DNA of 40,099 nt from NCBI GenBank assembly GCA_036505615.1, contig DASXTB010000066.1, positions 1 through 40,099 on the forward strand. Reading direction: 5' to 3'. The position numbers were made by a program, and so were the translations under genes. Under the pieces are notes generated by a model. That model was not told the DNA's origin. It saw only the letters and a list, made by a program, of their open reading frames with translations, and searched no databases. This stretch comes from DASXTB01 sp036505615 (GTDB lineage: Bacteria > Acidobacteriota > UBA6911 > JACQSX01). Below, in pieces: positions 15,056 to 23,782 of the stretch. Position 1 is the stretch's first letter; each line of letters begins with the position of its first letter.

Positions 15056-16729
15056 ATGAAGCAAGCACTGGACGTAGTCATTGTCGGCTCCGGAGCAACC
15101 GGAGGCTGGGTGGCGAAAGAACTGGGAGAGGCGGGCCTGAAAGTGGTGGTGCTGGAAGCGGGTCCCAGAGTGGATCCTGCCCGATTCACTACTCACATGC
15201 GGCCCTACGACTCGGAGCTCCGCGGCATCCGTAGCAGAGGGTTGAAAGAAAAGAAACCTATACAGAGCCTCTGTTACGCTTGCACTGACTACAACGAATA
15301 CTTCTTTATCGACGACGCAGAACATCCTTACTCCACTCCTGACGGGAAACCCTTCTGGTGGATTCGCTGCCGAGTTGTGGGAGGGCGGTCCAATGTGTGG
15401 GGCCGGATGACTTATCGGTACAGCGATCTGGACTTCAAGGCCGCCAGCCAGGACGGTGTCGGCGAAAATTGGCCCCTCAGCTATCATGACCTACAGCCGT
15501 ATTATGACAAAGTAGAGAGGTATATCGGCGTCAGCGGAGCAGCGGAAAATCTCCCGCAGCTTCCCGACGGTTTATTTTTGCCTCCCATGGGCCTGACCTG
15601 CGGCGAGCAACTTCTGAAGAAAGCTGTCGATCACATGGGCCGCCGGCTCACCATTGGCCGGGTCGCCATGCTGACGCGCCCGCACAATGGCCGCCCGGCG
15701 TGCCATTACTGTGGGGAGTGCGAGCGGGGATGCGATACGAATTCCTTTTATGCCAGCACGCTGACCACTCTGGAAGACGGGCTGAGGACAGGCAACGTCG
15801 AGTTGAGAACCAACTGCATCGTCAGCCATATTGCCCATGACGATGAGAATCGAGCGAAGAGCGTACACTATGTTGACCGCATCACGCGCGCGCAGCAGGA
15901 GATTTCTGCTCCGGTGATCGTGCTGTGCGCCTCGACCATGGAATCGACTCGGATCCTTCTCAACTCCAGATCGCCGCGCTTCCCGAGCGGGCTCGGAAAT
16001 TCCAGTGGCGTGCTCGGCCATTACCTGATGGACCACGTCAAGCAAGGCGGAGCCAGCGGTTACTTCCCTCAGTTGGCGAATCGAAACCGCGAGCGGATCG
16101 GCAAGCGCAACAATGGAATCTTCATTCCCCGCTTTCGCAACTTGACGAAGGTCGATTCTCCTTTCCTTCGCGGATACGGTTTTGAAGGAGAAAGCTTCCA
16201 GAGTGAGTTCGATCACGCGACGTCCATTCCAGGATTTGGAGTGGAGTTCAAGCGAAGAGTGCGTCAAGAGGTTCCCTGGAACGTGAGACTCTACGGATAC
16301 GGGGAATGTCTCCCCCGCATTGAAAACCGGATGGAACTGCGCCCGGACCTGCTGGACGCCTGGGGAATTCCCAGCGTCCACATTGTGACTTCGTGGTCGG
16401 ACAACGAGGTCAAACTGGTGCAGGACATGGGAGATGCAGCCGCCGAGATGATCGAAGCGGCAGGCGGCGTTGTTGCCGGCGTCAGCAAGACGCCTTCCGT
16501 GTTTGGATTTGCCAATCACCAGGTTGGTGCCGCCAGGATGGGAAATAATCCCAAGACTTCTTACCTGAACCGATTCTGCCAGTCCCACGATGTGAAGAAT
16601 CTGTTTATCATGGATGGTAGTTGCTTTGTCACTTCTGCATGGGCCAATCCCACGCTTACCATGATGGCTCTGGCCGTTCGCTCATGCGATTACCTGAAGG
16701 AAGAATACCGGAAAGGGAATCTGAAATAA
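15056..16729 (+). CDS. GMC family FAD-dependent oxidoreductase
   Basis: The ATG at 15056 follows CAAGGAG with a 4-base spacer. The 557-residue protein has the N-terminal FAD-binding Rossmann motif VIVGSGATGG (residues 8-17), the GMC region VVGGRSNVWGRMTYRY, and the C-terminal GMC domain with the active-site His in NHQVGAARMG and an Asn in WANPTLTMMAL. A cysteine cluster, Cys216, 219, 222 and 226 in CHYCGECERGC, resembles that of the flavoprotein subunit of membrane gluconate/sorbitol dehydrogenases and may bind metal or an iron-sulphur cluster. No signal peptide is seen. Such enzymes oxidise sugar or alcohol hydroxyl groups; the substrate is not known. The next gene starts 39 bp later on the same strand. 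Confidence 0.88.
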   Translation: MKQALDVVIVGSGATGGWVAKELGEAGLKVVVLEAGPRVDPARFTTHMRPYDSELRGIRSRGLKEKKPIQSLCYACTDYNEYFFIDDAEHPYSTPDGKPFWWIRCRVVGGRSNVWGRMTYRYSDLDFKAASQDGVGENWPLSYHDLQPYYDKVERYIGVSGAAENLPQLPDGLFLPPMGLTCGEQLLKKAVDHMGRRLTIGRVAMLTRPHNGRPACHYCGECERGCDTNSFYASTLTTLEDGLRTGNVELRTNCIVSHIAHDDENRAKSVHYVDRITRAQQEISAPVIVLCASTMESTRILLNSRSPRFPSGLGNSSGVLGHYLMDHVKQGGASGYFPQLANRNRERIGKRNNGIFIPRFRNLTKVDSPFLRGYGFEGESFQSEFDHATSIPGFGVEFKRRVRQEVPWNVRLYGYGECLPRIENRMELRPDLLDAWGIPSVHIVTSWSDNEVKLVQDMGDAAAEMIEAAGGVVAGVSKTPSVFGFANHQVGAARMGNNPKTSYLNRFCQSHDVKNLFIMDGSCFVTSAWANPTLTMMALAVRSCDYLKEEYRKGNLK

Positions 16730-16768
16730 TTGGTTCAGCTTGTTTTTTACTTTTGCAGGAGGTCTTCG

Positions 16769-18193
16769 GTGAATTCTAGAAACCCAATCTACATACGAAG
16801 AATCCCGGTATTATTCCTTGCACTGCTGTTGGTCACCGGCTCTCTTTACGCCGGACCTCGCGTTCATCGGAGCCTGACGGCTCTTGATCGTTATGTCTTC
16901 AAGCCCGATCCCAACTACCATTACACACTGGTCAACACCGCCAAGGGCGAGGGTTGCACCACTTATGTATTGGATATGACTTCGCAGCAGTGGCGCAGCG
17001 CTGCAGACGTGGACCATCCGATCTGGAGGCACTGGCTGGTGATCGTCCTGCCCGATCAGGTTCAGACTTCGATTGGATTCCTTTTCATCAACGGTGGTTC
17101 AATCACAAGCAAAGCGCCTGTGTTAACGGATCCTGGTTTGGCGGCAATGGCAGTTAGAACGCATTCGGTGGTAGCCGATCTGCGCGGCGTGCCCAACGAG
17201 CCTCTGACATTCAAGGATGAAACTAGATCGCGCAATGAAGACGCCATCATTGCCTACAGTTGGGTCAAATTTTTGAAGACCGGTGATGAAACCTGGCCCC
17301 TTCGCCTTCCCATGACCAAGAGCGCGGTGCGCGCCATGGACACCGTCACGGACTTCTGCGGTAGTCGGGAACGCGGCAATGTGAAAGTCGACCGGTTTGT
17401 GGTGGCTGGTGGGTCCAAACGAGGGTGGACCACCTGGACCACAGCGGCTGTCGATGATCGCGTAATCGCGATTCTGCCCTTCGTAATTGATGTTCTTAAC
17501 AACGAAAAGTCGATGGAACACCAGTTTCGCTCTTATGGATTCTGGGCGCCGGCGATCGGAGACTATACGGAGGCGCACATTCAGGATTGGTCCGGAACGC
17601 GCCAGTACAAAGCGCTGATGATTATCGAAGATCCTTACTCCTATCGCGATCGACTTACGATGCCCAAGCTGATTGTGAATTCGGCCGGCGACCAATACTT
17701 TCTTCCTGACTCCTGGCAGTTCTACTTTGAGGACCTGAAGGGGGAAAAGTATCTGCGTTACGTCCCAAATACCAAGCATAGCCTGGGGAATTCCGACGCG
17801 CGGGAAAGCTTGCAGGCATTTTACGAGTCCATCCTGGTTGGTTCGCCGCGTCCTAGATTTTCATGGAAGTTTGAAAAAGACGGATCAATCCTCGTGCACA
17901 CACAGGAGAAGCCGGCGGAAGTGAAGCTATGGCAGGCTACCAATCCTAAGGCACGAGATTTTCGGCTGGACACGATCGGTCCCGCCTACAAGAGCACAGT
18001 ACTGGCTCCCGACAGGGACGGGATATACACAGGACAGGTTTCGCGACCGCCAGAGGGATGGACGGCTTATTTCATCGAGTTGACATATCCGAGTGGCGGA
18101 AAATACCCGTTCAAATTCACGACCGGCGTGCGCGTTATTCCTGACACTTTACCATTCCCCGCGCCGGGCAAGGCGACTGCGAATCAACATTAA
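16769..18193 (+). CDS. PhoPQ-activated pathogenicity-related (PqaA-like) secreted protein
   Basis: The GTG at 16769 is chosen because AGGAGGT lies just upstream; an in-frame TTG at 16730 has no site. The 474-residue product begins with a signal peptide (IRRIPVLFLALLLVTGSLYA, cleavage likely before GPRVH). The sequence follows the PhoPQ-regulated protein family (PF10142 type): ALDRYVFKPDPNYHY near the mature N-terminus, and a nucleophile-like FVVAGGSKRGWTTW with Ser216, then PKLIVNSAGDQYFLPD and VPNTKHSLGN, matching the Asp and His of an alpha/beta-hydrolase triad. The family's substrate is unsettled. It likely forms one transcript with the GMC oxidoreductase. Confidence 0.87.
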   Translation: MNSRNPIYIRRIPVLFLALLLVTGSLYAGPRVHRSLTALDRYVFKPDPNYHYTLVNTAKGEGCTTYVLDMTSQQWRSAADVDHPIWRHWLVIVLPDQVQTSIGFLFINGGSITSKAPVLTDPGLAAMAVRTHSVVADLRGVPNEPLTFKDETRSRNEDAIIAYSWVKFLKTGDETWPLRLPMTKSAVRAMDTVTDFCGSRERGNVKVDRFVVAGGSKRGWTTWTTAAVDDRVIAILPFVIDVLNNEKSMEHQFRSYGFWAPAIGDYTEAHIQDWSGTRQYKALMIIEDPYSYRDRLTMPKLIVNSAGDQYFLPDSWQFYFEDLKGEKYLRYVPNTKHSLGNSDARESLQAFYESILVGSPRPRFSWKFEKDGSILVHTQEKPAEVKLWQATNPKARDFRLDTIGPAYKSTVLAPDRDGIYTGQVSRPPEGWTAYFIELTYPSGGKYPFKFTTGVRVIPDTLPFPAPGKATANQH

Positions 18194-18198
18194 TAAAT

Positions 18199-18260
18199 TG
18201 GGTGTTGGGTGTTGGGTGTTGGGTGTTGGGTGTTGGGTGTTGGGTGTTGGGTGTTGGGTG
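18199..18260 (+). repeat. Near-perfect TGGGTGT array (8 units plus 6 bases)
   Basis: Eight identical 7-bp units and a partial ninth begin six bases after the PqaA stop. Unlike the degenerate arrays elsewhere, all full units are identical, so this array may have expanded recently. The inverse unit (ACACCCA) occurs at 18650-18672. Confidence 0.95.
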
Positions 18261-18390
18261 ATTTTCAGAGATCGTTGCTGTTTGTCAAGGCATTTTCTTG
18301 CTTTGAGATGAAATTTTCCTTTCGCAAAAATCCAAGGTGCAGAGTTCTGTACACTGAGGACGAGTAATTCAGAAGCGAAAGGACATCAAA

Positions 18391-18612
18391 ATGAACGGTT
18401 TTCGGGATCTTCGTGTTTGGAGTGCCGGAATGAACCTGGTCGAAAGCGTCTATTGCTTAACTAGACGATTTCCGAAAGAGGAGACATATGGCCTGAAATA
18501 GCAGTCCGTCTTAGATATCTATCGAATTGAAACTGAGCCAACTCTCGTGGGCGTTTCCACCTTGGGAAAGCAACTTCGCTCCCTGCCCAGGGCGTTGTAC
18601 AGGAAGGCCTAA
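18391..18612 (+). pseudogene. Broken four-helix-bundle (S23/IVP-like) protein gene
   Basis: From the ATG at 18391 (preceded by AAAGGA) 36 codons read MNGFRDLRVW, then LVESVYCLTRRFPKEE and TYGLK, and stop at TAG 18499-18501. This matches helix 1 and the FP..E.YGL turn of the four-helix-bundle family (TIGR02436 / PF05635, related to 23S rRNA intervening-sequence proteins and to the Avd fold). The normal protein is about 115-130 residues; here the stop replaces the SQ after YGL. Traces such as V-R and L-S-N in another frame up to about 18560 hint at frameshifts or deletions. The end near 18612 is a guess. Inverted TGGGTGT/ACACCCA arrays lie on both sides. The 130 bp before the ATG look like its own promoter region. 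Confidence 0.75.
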
Positions 18613-18617
18613 CTCTA

Positions 18618-18672
18618 AACGGTGACCCGACCCCTAACCCCCAACCCCTAACCCCCAACACCCAACACCCAA
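18618..18672 (-). repeat. C-rich ACCCCTA/ACACCCA array, inverted relative to 18199-18260
   Basis: Units CCCCTAA, CCCCCAA, CACCCAA and ACACCCA run from about 18618 to 18672, ending seven bases before the stop codon of the M48 protease gene. This is the second arm of the pair that brackets the four-helix-bundle remnant. Confidence 0.9.
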
Positions 18673-18678
18673 GAAAGT

Positions 18679-20145
18679 TCACCCGCGCCGGCGGCTGCGT
18701 CCGTAATCGGGTATTTCTCCCGAGTCGTAAATTTGGATGGAGCGCGTAACCCGCTGGAAGGCTCCCTGATAAGAGCCGAACTCATCCCGAGGGGCAACCG
18801 CGATCACGTAAAACAAATTACCGTCGCTCATCAAAGTAGTGTAGACGGCGACGATCTCGGGGCGACCGTTTACCTCGGAGACATTGTTCAGGCTTACGGC
18901 AAGACCTTCGCGCCCTCCGACATTTCCGCGCTGGTATCCGCTCTGCTGGCGCAGGCGCGAGTTACCCTGCATCAGGCTCTGGATGAACTCGTCGGTCGCC
19001 TGGCGCAAATCATGGATCTCGTTTCGAGTGACTCCAATCTGAACCCCATGCGTAAAAACACTCTGGCCGCCAGTCTGGCCATACGCGCCGTCTGGGGCAA
19101 ACGTCACTGAGTCATTCCCCGCAAGCTCGCGCCAGTTTTCAGGCACACTTACCTCAAAAAGGTTGCCTTCGCGGTAGGTTCTATATCGCGAGGACGGATG
19201 CTCCACTCTTCCGCCGACCTGGCCGCTTGACGGATACTGTCCGCCTCGAGGATTGCCTTGGCCGCCGCGCATGATTTGTTCGGTTGATCGCGCCGGCGGC
19301 ATACCCCGCAGCCGGGACTGAACGCTGGCGAAGTCTCTGGTATCGCGAATCGGATTGGTCACTTGGAGGTAGCGGGCCTCCTGAGCGATGTAAGCCTCGC
19401 GGTTTCCTGGGTTCGGATGGTCGCTGAGCCATTGCGGACCGCCACTGCCGCCACCCTGACGCTCGATCGTCTTGAACATGTTCACAAGATCCATCGGATC
19501 ATAACCGGCGCGCGCCATGATCTGAGCGCCAAGAATGTCTGCCTGCTTTTCATACTCCCGGCTGAATCTTAGAAAAGCGGCGCCCAGGCCGAACTGACTT
19601 CCCTGTGAAATAATGCTCCCTGCATTGCCACCGATGACGGCTCCCAGAATCGCGCCTGCGATTGCTCCTATCTGATATTTCTCCGCCTTGGTCGCCTGCG
19701 CGGTGCCGTGACGAAGGGCCACGTGGCTCATCTCGTGCGCCATCACGCCGGCTACTTCTCCTTCTGAATGGGCTGCTTGAATCATTCCGCGATTGACGTA
19801 CATGGGACCGCCGGGCAACGCAAACGCGTTGATGTCACTGGCGTCTACAACCTTAAAAGTGTATCGAAATTCGGGATGCCGGTATTCCGCCGGAATGGAG
19901 TCCGCAAGCCGCCGGCCGATGCGCTCGACGTAATAGGTCGTTTCCTCGTCGCGCAGAAGCGGCAATTGCTTCTCAGCTTCGACTGCCGCCTGCCTGCCGA
20001 GTTCCACGTCCTGGCTTGGGCTGTACTTGTTGCTGGGTGGAGTGATATGTGTTTGGGCCAGTGCCGTCACTGGAATTATAGAAAGCCAAATGGCGATCAA
20101 CCACGTCAGCGGTTTATGCACGCGGCTTCGCTCGATTCCGTTCAT
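18679..20145 (-). CDS. Secreted M48-family zinc metalloprotease
   Basis: The start at 20145 is chosen because GGAGGAA precedes it; the frame is open a further nine codons without support. The 488-residue product has a signal segment (LTWLIAIWLSIIPVTALA, residues 13-30). The catalytic motif is HEMSH (His137, Glu138, His141), and the third ligand is Glu199 in SREYEKQAD. A small glycine-rich hydrophobic hairpin (IGAIAGAILGAVIGG) lies between, as in other M48 periplasmic proteases (BepA/YfgC-like). The C-terminal half (from about 320) is a separate domain with VSLNNVSEVNG and DGNLFYVIAVAP. Likely role: quality control of envelope or outer-membrane proteins. It lies downstream of the Lmo0937-like gene on the same strand, 345 bp away. 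Confidence 0.9.
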   Translation of the reverse strand: MNGIERSRVHKPLTWLIAIWLSIIPVTALAQTHITPPSNKYSPSQDVELGRQAAVEAEKQLPLLRDEETTYYVERIGRRLADSIPAEYRHPEFRYTFKVVDASDINAFALPGGPMYVNRGMIQAAHSEGEVAGVMAHEMSHVALRHGTAQATKAEKYQIGAIAGAILGAVIGGNAGSIISQGSQFGLGAAFLRFSREYEKQADILGAQIMARAGYDPMDLVNMFKTIERQGGGSGGPQWLSDHPNPGNREAYIAQEARYLQVTNPIRDTRDFASVQSRLRGMPPARSTEQIMRGGQGNPRGGQYPSSGQVGGRVEHPSSRYRTYREGNLFEVSVPENWRELAGNDSVTFAPDGAYGQTGGQSVFTHGVQIGVTRNEIHDLRQATDEFIQSLMQGNSRLRQQSGYQRGNVGGREGLAVSLNNVSEVNGRPEIVAVYTTLMSDGNLFYVIAVAPRDEFGSYQGAFQRVTRSIQIYDSGEIPDYGRSRRRG

Positions 20146-20348
20146 GTTCCATTCCTCCGAAGGGCATAGCATCAGGTGCGTTCCCTTATTTTTAGTTCCT
20201 TATTACTTAGATAGCGTGCGCTCCTTTTGGTTTCAGACTGTCTGACCTGTCAAGAGACATCTTTCACCTCTCGCCTTTATGGTAAGCACACTAGAGTTAT
20301 TTAATCACCGAATGCGATTTAGGCAATTTCGGCGTTTTTAAGGCTGGA

Positions 20349-20367
20349 GGGGCGCGTTATGCGCCCC
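20349..20367. repeat. GC-rich hairpin
   Basis: GGGGCGC, a 5-base loop and GCGCCCC form a perfect 7-bp stem. It lies downstream of the minus-strand Lmo0937-like gene and could slow or end its transcription, but no T-run follows on the minus strand. Nothing else was recognised in the 345 bp between 20145 and 20491. Confidence 0.6.
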
Positions 20368-20490
20368 CTGTTGCAGGTTTGCTTGGTAGGAATTGAGAAC
20401 GTTGCAGGTTTCACACTTGAATATTCACAGTCACTCGGCACTCTCGACCTTGCGAATAACGAGGCCATTGAACATTTCTAAGCCCTGCGT

Positions 20491-20643
20491 CTAAACCACC
20501 GGTCGACGGCCTGAGATGATATTGATGAGGATTATCGCCAACGCGATCACCAACAAGAGGTGAATGAATCCTCCGAGCGTATATGAACTGACCACTCCCA
20601 AGAGCCAAAGAATCAACAGAATCACAAAAATGGTCCAAAGCAT
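20491..20643 (-). CDS. Lmo0937-family mini membrane protein (50 residues)
   Basis: The minus strand from ATG 20643 reads MLWTIFVILLILWLLG, then SSYTLGGFIHLLLVIALAII and LINIISGRRPVV, and stops at 20491. This is the two-helix hairpin pattern of the Lmo0937/DUF5670 family, with a YTLGG turn, hydrophobic helices on both sides and a short basic tail. GGGAGG lies six bases before the ATG. The protein would sit in the cytoplasmic membrane; the function of the family is unknown, often linked to stress. It is shorter than most gene-finding cut-offs and may be missed; a longer open frame on the same strand in another phase is spurious. Confidence 0.88.
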   Translation of the reverse strand: MLWTIFVILLILWLLGVVSSYTLGGFIHLLLVIALAIILINIISGRRPVV

Positions 20644-20851
20644 TTTTGCCTCCCTCTGTTTGCCGGCTGGATAAGTCTAAGAACTACCCGCAGACAAACC
20701 AATCAGAGTCAATAAACACTTTCACTCTCTTATGGAAATGGCGCTGGCGCAATGGGTTAGAAGCCGCAATTTGGGAGATAGTGATTTACTAGTGACCCTT
20801 AAGGGACCAAAACCGCAGAGGAGGATGCAGAGAGCTATCAAAAGGAGAGTT

Positions 20852-20912
20852 GGAGTGGCAGGAGACCGGGTGCTTGGTCTCCCGCCTGGGTGCCGCTACA
20901 AGCGCCCACTCC
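20852..20912. repeat. Hairpin downstream of the subtilase gene
   Basis: GGCAGGAGACC and GGTCTCCCGCC form an imperfect stem with an 8-base loop (20858-20886). The outer GGAGTGG and CCACTCC (20852-20858, 20906-20912) can enclose it. It is 35 bp past the subtilase stop codon (minus strand) and could act as a terminator, but it has no T-run. The remaining 300 bp of this gap show only a degenerate ACCGCAGAGGAGG-type fragment. Confidence 0.5.
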
Positions 20913-20946
20913 AGTCTTGAATATCGAGTTCCTCAAAAGATCGCGC

Positions 20947-22764
20947 CTAATTTGGGTCTTGTAAGGTGTGATCCGACCAGATAACACTATCCGACCAGAT
21001 CAGACTATCGGACCAGATGAGGCTGTCGGACCAGATAACACTGTCCGACCAGATCAAGCTGTCGGACCAGAAAACGCTTGAAGTCCACATCACACTGTCA
21101 GACCAGATGACGCTGTCAGACCAGAACAAGCTGTTAGGCGCAAGGAGGCCGTCAGTCCAGTTGGACAGATTGGCATTATTAATGGCTGCGTTCCAATTCG
21201 CCCCGTTGCCCCATGACGTAATTCCGGTGGGATTGATCAACTCGCTGAACAGGATCTTATTGCCGATGGCGAAGGCTCCCCCGGCCCACACGGTCTCAGG
21301 ACCTGAAGGTGTCGCCAGGGACCACTGTGCAGCAACCGAACCGCTGGGCAGCGTCTGAGTCTGCATATTGACTTTCGACGCCAGCAAGACGGCCGTGTAA
21401 TTGTTCAGCAACCCTGCACCCTGTTCGAACATATGGGGCTGTTGAAGCTTTGTGGCCGACACCAGAAGCAACATCTTGGCGACGTTGGGCGTGAGCGCGG
21501 GGTTGGCCTGGAGCATCTGTGCGACGGTCCCGGTGACGAAACCGGCTGCGATGCTGGAACCGCTCAAATAGATGTAATAGTTACCAGTGAGCACATTGTT
21601 CGGATACTTTGTGTTGAGATAACTTCCCAGCTTCAGGCAGGTCGCTACGTGATTCCCGGGAGCGGAAAGGTCCGGTTTAAAAAGATTGTCTTTGTACGTC
21701 GGGCCGCGGGAGCTGTAAGTAGTAGCAATGTCATCGCCATGGGAGACTGTCCCGCGAGTGTTGATAGCCCCCACCGTGATAACCGCAGGATCATTTCCCG
21801 GACTGTTGATTCCTTCCCAGACTTTTACACCCTGTGAGTTTTTCCCGTTGTTTCCGGCAGAAGTCACTGTGACAATTCCCGCTGCAACCATTTGTTCGAC
21901 CGCTTTGCACAGCGGGTCGACAGTGTAGGAATCAATGGGAGGATGTCCCAGCGAAAGATTGGCTACTTTGATGTTGTAAACATTCTTGTTCTGAATAACC
22001 CAGTTGATGGCGTTGATCAAGTTGCTGGTCGATCCCGATCCATCAGAGCCGACAACCTTGACGTCGACAAAGTTGACCCCGGACGCCACTCCCGCATACG
22101 TTCCCTTGGATTTGCTGCCGTCGCCGGCGATAATCCCCGCCACCGCCGTTCCGTGCCCGAATCCGTCTGAGTTAAAGGAGCTCAGCGCCGGCACTCCCAG
22201 AGTGAAATCGGCGGCAACCTTGACGTTCCTGTAATTGAGATCGGGGTGAAATCCTATTCCTGAATCAAACAGTGCCACGGTTACTCCCGATCCATCCAAG
22301 CCATTCCCGTATGTCAGGTCGCCTCCCAGCGTTGCAACAGGGATATTCTGAGACGTGGGACCAGAGGTGGAAGCTGTAGTTCGAATCGCCGCGTCGATGG
22401 TGATGTATTCAACTTGCTCGGATTCCAGCAACAGCTTGATTTGGGAGCCAGTCAGCCGTGCCGTGTAGCTGTTTATCAGCGGAAGCGCGTTTACTGTGGC
22501 ATCCTTTTTGCTGGAACTATCTCTTGCGCTGCGCGCGAAAAAGGAAGGATTAACCTCGATAATTAGAGGCACCGCCGCGTCATAAGCCGGATCGCCGGCC
22601 ATACGAGCCACTTGGTCTCTTAACACCGGTGAGATCTTATGGGCCTGCCGGACCAATACATCCCGCGAGTCGAGGTCGCGTCCGCCGAAAGAAGGGAAAA
22701 TGAAGAGCGAAAAAATAAGAGCTAGGACTGCTGTGGCAAGTGCAAGTTTCTTTGTCGTTGTCAT
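20947..22764 (-). CDS. Secreted subtilisin-like serine protease (S8) with WSDS repeat tail
   Basis: The ATG at 22764, after AGGGGG, gives 605 residues; a GTG five codons earlier is possible. Order: signal peptide (KLALATAVLALIFSLFIFPSFG), an inhibitor-like propeptide (about 35-130), then the S8 catalytic domain with Asp167 (ALFDSGIG), His204 (GHGTAVAG), oxyanion Asn in SAGNNG and Ser404 in LSGSSIAAG. The usual P of GTSMAAP is G here. The tail from about 545 is a run of six-residue repeats (xxWSDS) with Val/Leu-Ile variation, ending SDHTLQDPN. Such tryptophan-rich tails occur in secreted proteases of Acidobacteriota; their job is unknown. It would be active outside the cytoplasm. Confidence 0.92.
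   Translation of the reverse strand: MTTTKKLALATAVLALIFSLFIFPSFGGRDLDSRDVLVRQAHKISPVLRDQVARMAGDPAYDAAVPLIIEVNPSFFARSARDSSSKKDATVNALPLINSYTARLTGSQIKLLLESEQVEYITIDAAIRTTASTSGPTSQNIPVATLGGDLTYGNGLDGSGVTVALFDSGIGFHPDLNYRNVKVAADFTLGVPALSSFNSDGFGHGTAVAGIIAGDGSKSKGTYAGVASGVNFVDVKVVGSDGSGSTSNLINAINWVIQNKNVYNIKVANLSLGHPPIDSYTVDPLCKAVEQMVAAGIVTVTSAGNNGKNSQGVKVWEGINSPGNDPAVITVGAINTRGTVSHGDDIATTYSSRGPTYKDNLFKPDLSAPGNHVATCLKLGSYLNTKYPNNVLTGNYYIYLSGSSIAAGFVTGTVAQMLQANPALTPNVAKMLLLVSATKLQQPHMFEQGAGLLNNYTAVLLASKVNMQTQTLPSGSVAAQWSLATPSGPETVWAGGAFAIGNKILFSELINPTGITSWGNGANWNAAINNANLSNWTDGLLAPNSLFWSDSVIWSDSVMWTSSVFWSDSLIWSDSVIWSDSLIWSDSLIWSDSVIWSDHTLQDPN
20971..21128 (-). repeat. 18-bp tandem repeat coding the WSDS tail
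   Basis: About nine units of an 18-bp sequence (ATCCGACCAGATAACACT-like) code for the six-residue repeat at the C-terminus of the subtilase. Third codon positions vary more than the first two, so the peptide, not only the DNA, appears to be kept. Confidence 0.85.
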
Positions 22765-22824
22765 CCGCCCCCTGTTCACGCCCGGATATAAGCAAGCGGC
22801 ATGCCAGACATGTGAGTCACATCA

Positions 22825-22855
22825 CGCATTCCTTGCTCGGCCCCCGAGGAATGCG
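22825..22855. promoter_or_regulatory. Stem-loop in the subtilase upstream region
   Basis: CGCATTCCT and AGGAATGCG form a perfect 9-bp stem about 60-90 bp upstream of the subtilase ATG. It may be an operator or part of the leader RNA. Nothing else was recognised in the 450 bp between the divergent genes at 22764 and 23215, apart from a small TCGCCCTAAGGGCGA palindrome near 23160-23174. Confidence 0.4.
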
Positions 22856-23214
22856 AATTTTCTCTTATCAATAGGCACTTACTGGAAGCATACTGGCAAT
22901 GTTCAAGCGCCAGCCGATGCGCTGCAGGGGGTGGAGGGGATCAAGAACTTGGCGGACGCCTGACAAGATGTTGGCGTACTTTATCGGAAACTTGACGGAA
23001 ACGACATTCGAAAAGGGCGTTTTTTGCTCTCGTCAAGAACTGGGATAGGCGCTTTTACTCCAATGTTTGCTTGTTAATACGTGCTCCGACATCGATGACC
23101 CTGGCATCCGGTTTGCGTGCAACGGTGGATGTCTCCGACGGCCGCTGGAGAACGTGTACTCGCCCTAAGGGCGACAGCAACTAGAAGGCCGGAAAAGATA
23201 AGGAGCCTACTGAC

Positions 23215-23709
23215 GTGAAGAAAAAAAAGATACAGTTCGCAATGATAACACTGTCGATCCTCTGCACGCTTGGCTTGGTTTTTGTTGTACACCGCTCGTT
23301 CGCTGCGCAACAGTCGGATATAGTCGCAGATATAGTCATCCCGTTTACCAACTCAGGCACCGTGAATCCTTGCAACGGAGAAGTAGTTTCGCTCAGCGGA
23401 AGCATCAACCTCCGCTCGCACCTGACAATCGATCAGAACGGAGGAATTCACTTCAATATTCACGAGAACACCCAGGGTCTGAGCGGCACCGGGATGACGA
23501 CGGGCGCAAAGTATCAGGTGAACTCTGCAGAAGACCAGGAGACCAATTTTAAGTCGATTCCAGCGGAATCGACCTTCACCATGCACTCCAATGTTGTCGC
23601 CCAGGGGTCCGTCCCCAACTTTGTGTTCCATCTTACGACTCACGTGACGATCAATGCCAATGGCGAGGTGACGGCACTGGTGCTCAATCAGAGTTCCGAT
23701 TGTAAATAG
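23215..23709 (+). CDS. Small secreted protein of unknown function
   Basis: The start is a GTG at 23215 with AAGGAG upstream. The 164-residue product starts MKKKKIQFAMI, and a hydrophobic stretch (LSILCTLGLVFVVHRSFA) forms a signal peptide ending near residue 31. The mature part is rich in Thr, Asn and Ser with alternating beta-type pattern (DIVADIVIPF, INLRSHLTID, FVFHLTTHVTIN) and two Cys (about residue 53 and near the C-terminus) that could form a disulphide. I do not recognise the family. It is divergent from the subtilase gene. Confidence 0.75.
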   Translation: MKKKKIQFAMITLSILCTLGLVFVVHRSFAAQQSDIVADIVIPFTNSGTVNPCNGEVVSLSGSINLRSHLTIDQNGGIHFNIHENTQGLSGTGMTTGAKYQVNSAEDQETNFKSIPAESTFTMHSNVVAQGSVPNFVFHLTTHVTINANGEVTALVLNQSSDCK

Positions 23710-23782
23710 GACCGCAAGGAGGGCCCGGCAACTGGTGCCGATTACTTCTCCACGGGCCAGGCGACTTCTCTGCGAGTAAATA

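Noticed and set aside
15572..16588. 338-codon frame on the minus strand
   Set aside because: It is antisense to the GMC oxidoreductase and explained by codon bias.
18199..18260. Telomere-like or G-quadruplex end
   Set aside because: TGGGTGT runs could form G-quadruplexes, but the array is internal between genes, so a chromosome end is excluded; quadruplex formation was not testable here.
1203..18672. CRISPR array
   Set aside because: The repeats are contiguous 7-8 bp units without regular spacers, and no cas gene is present.
20411..20638. 75-codon minus-strand frame
   Set aside because: It is out of phase with the 50-residue Lmo0937-like gene at 20491-20643, which has the better ribosome-binding site and family pattern.
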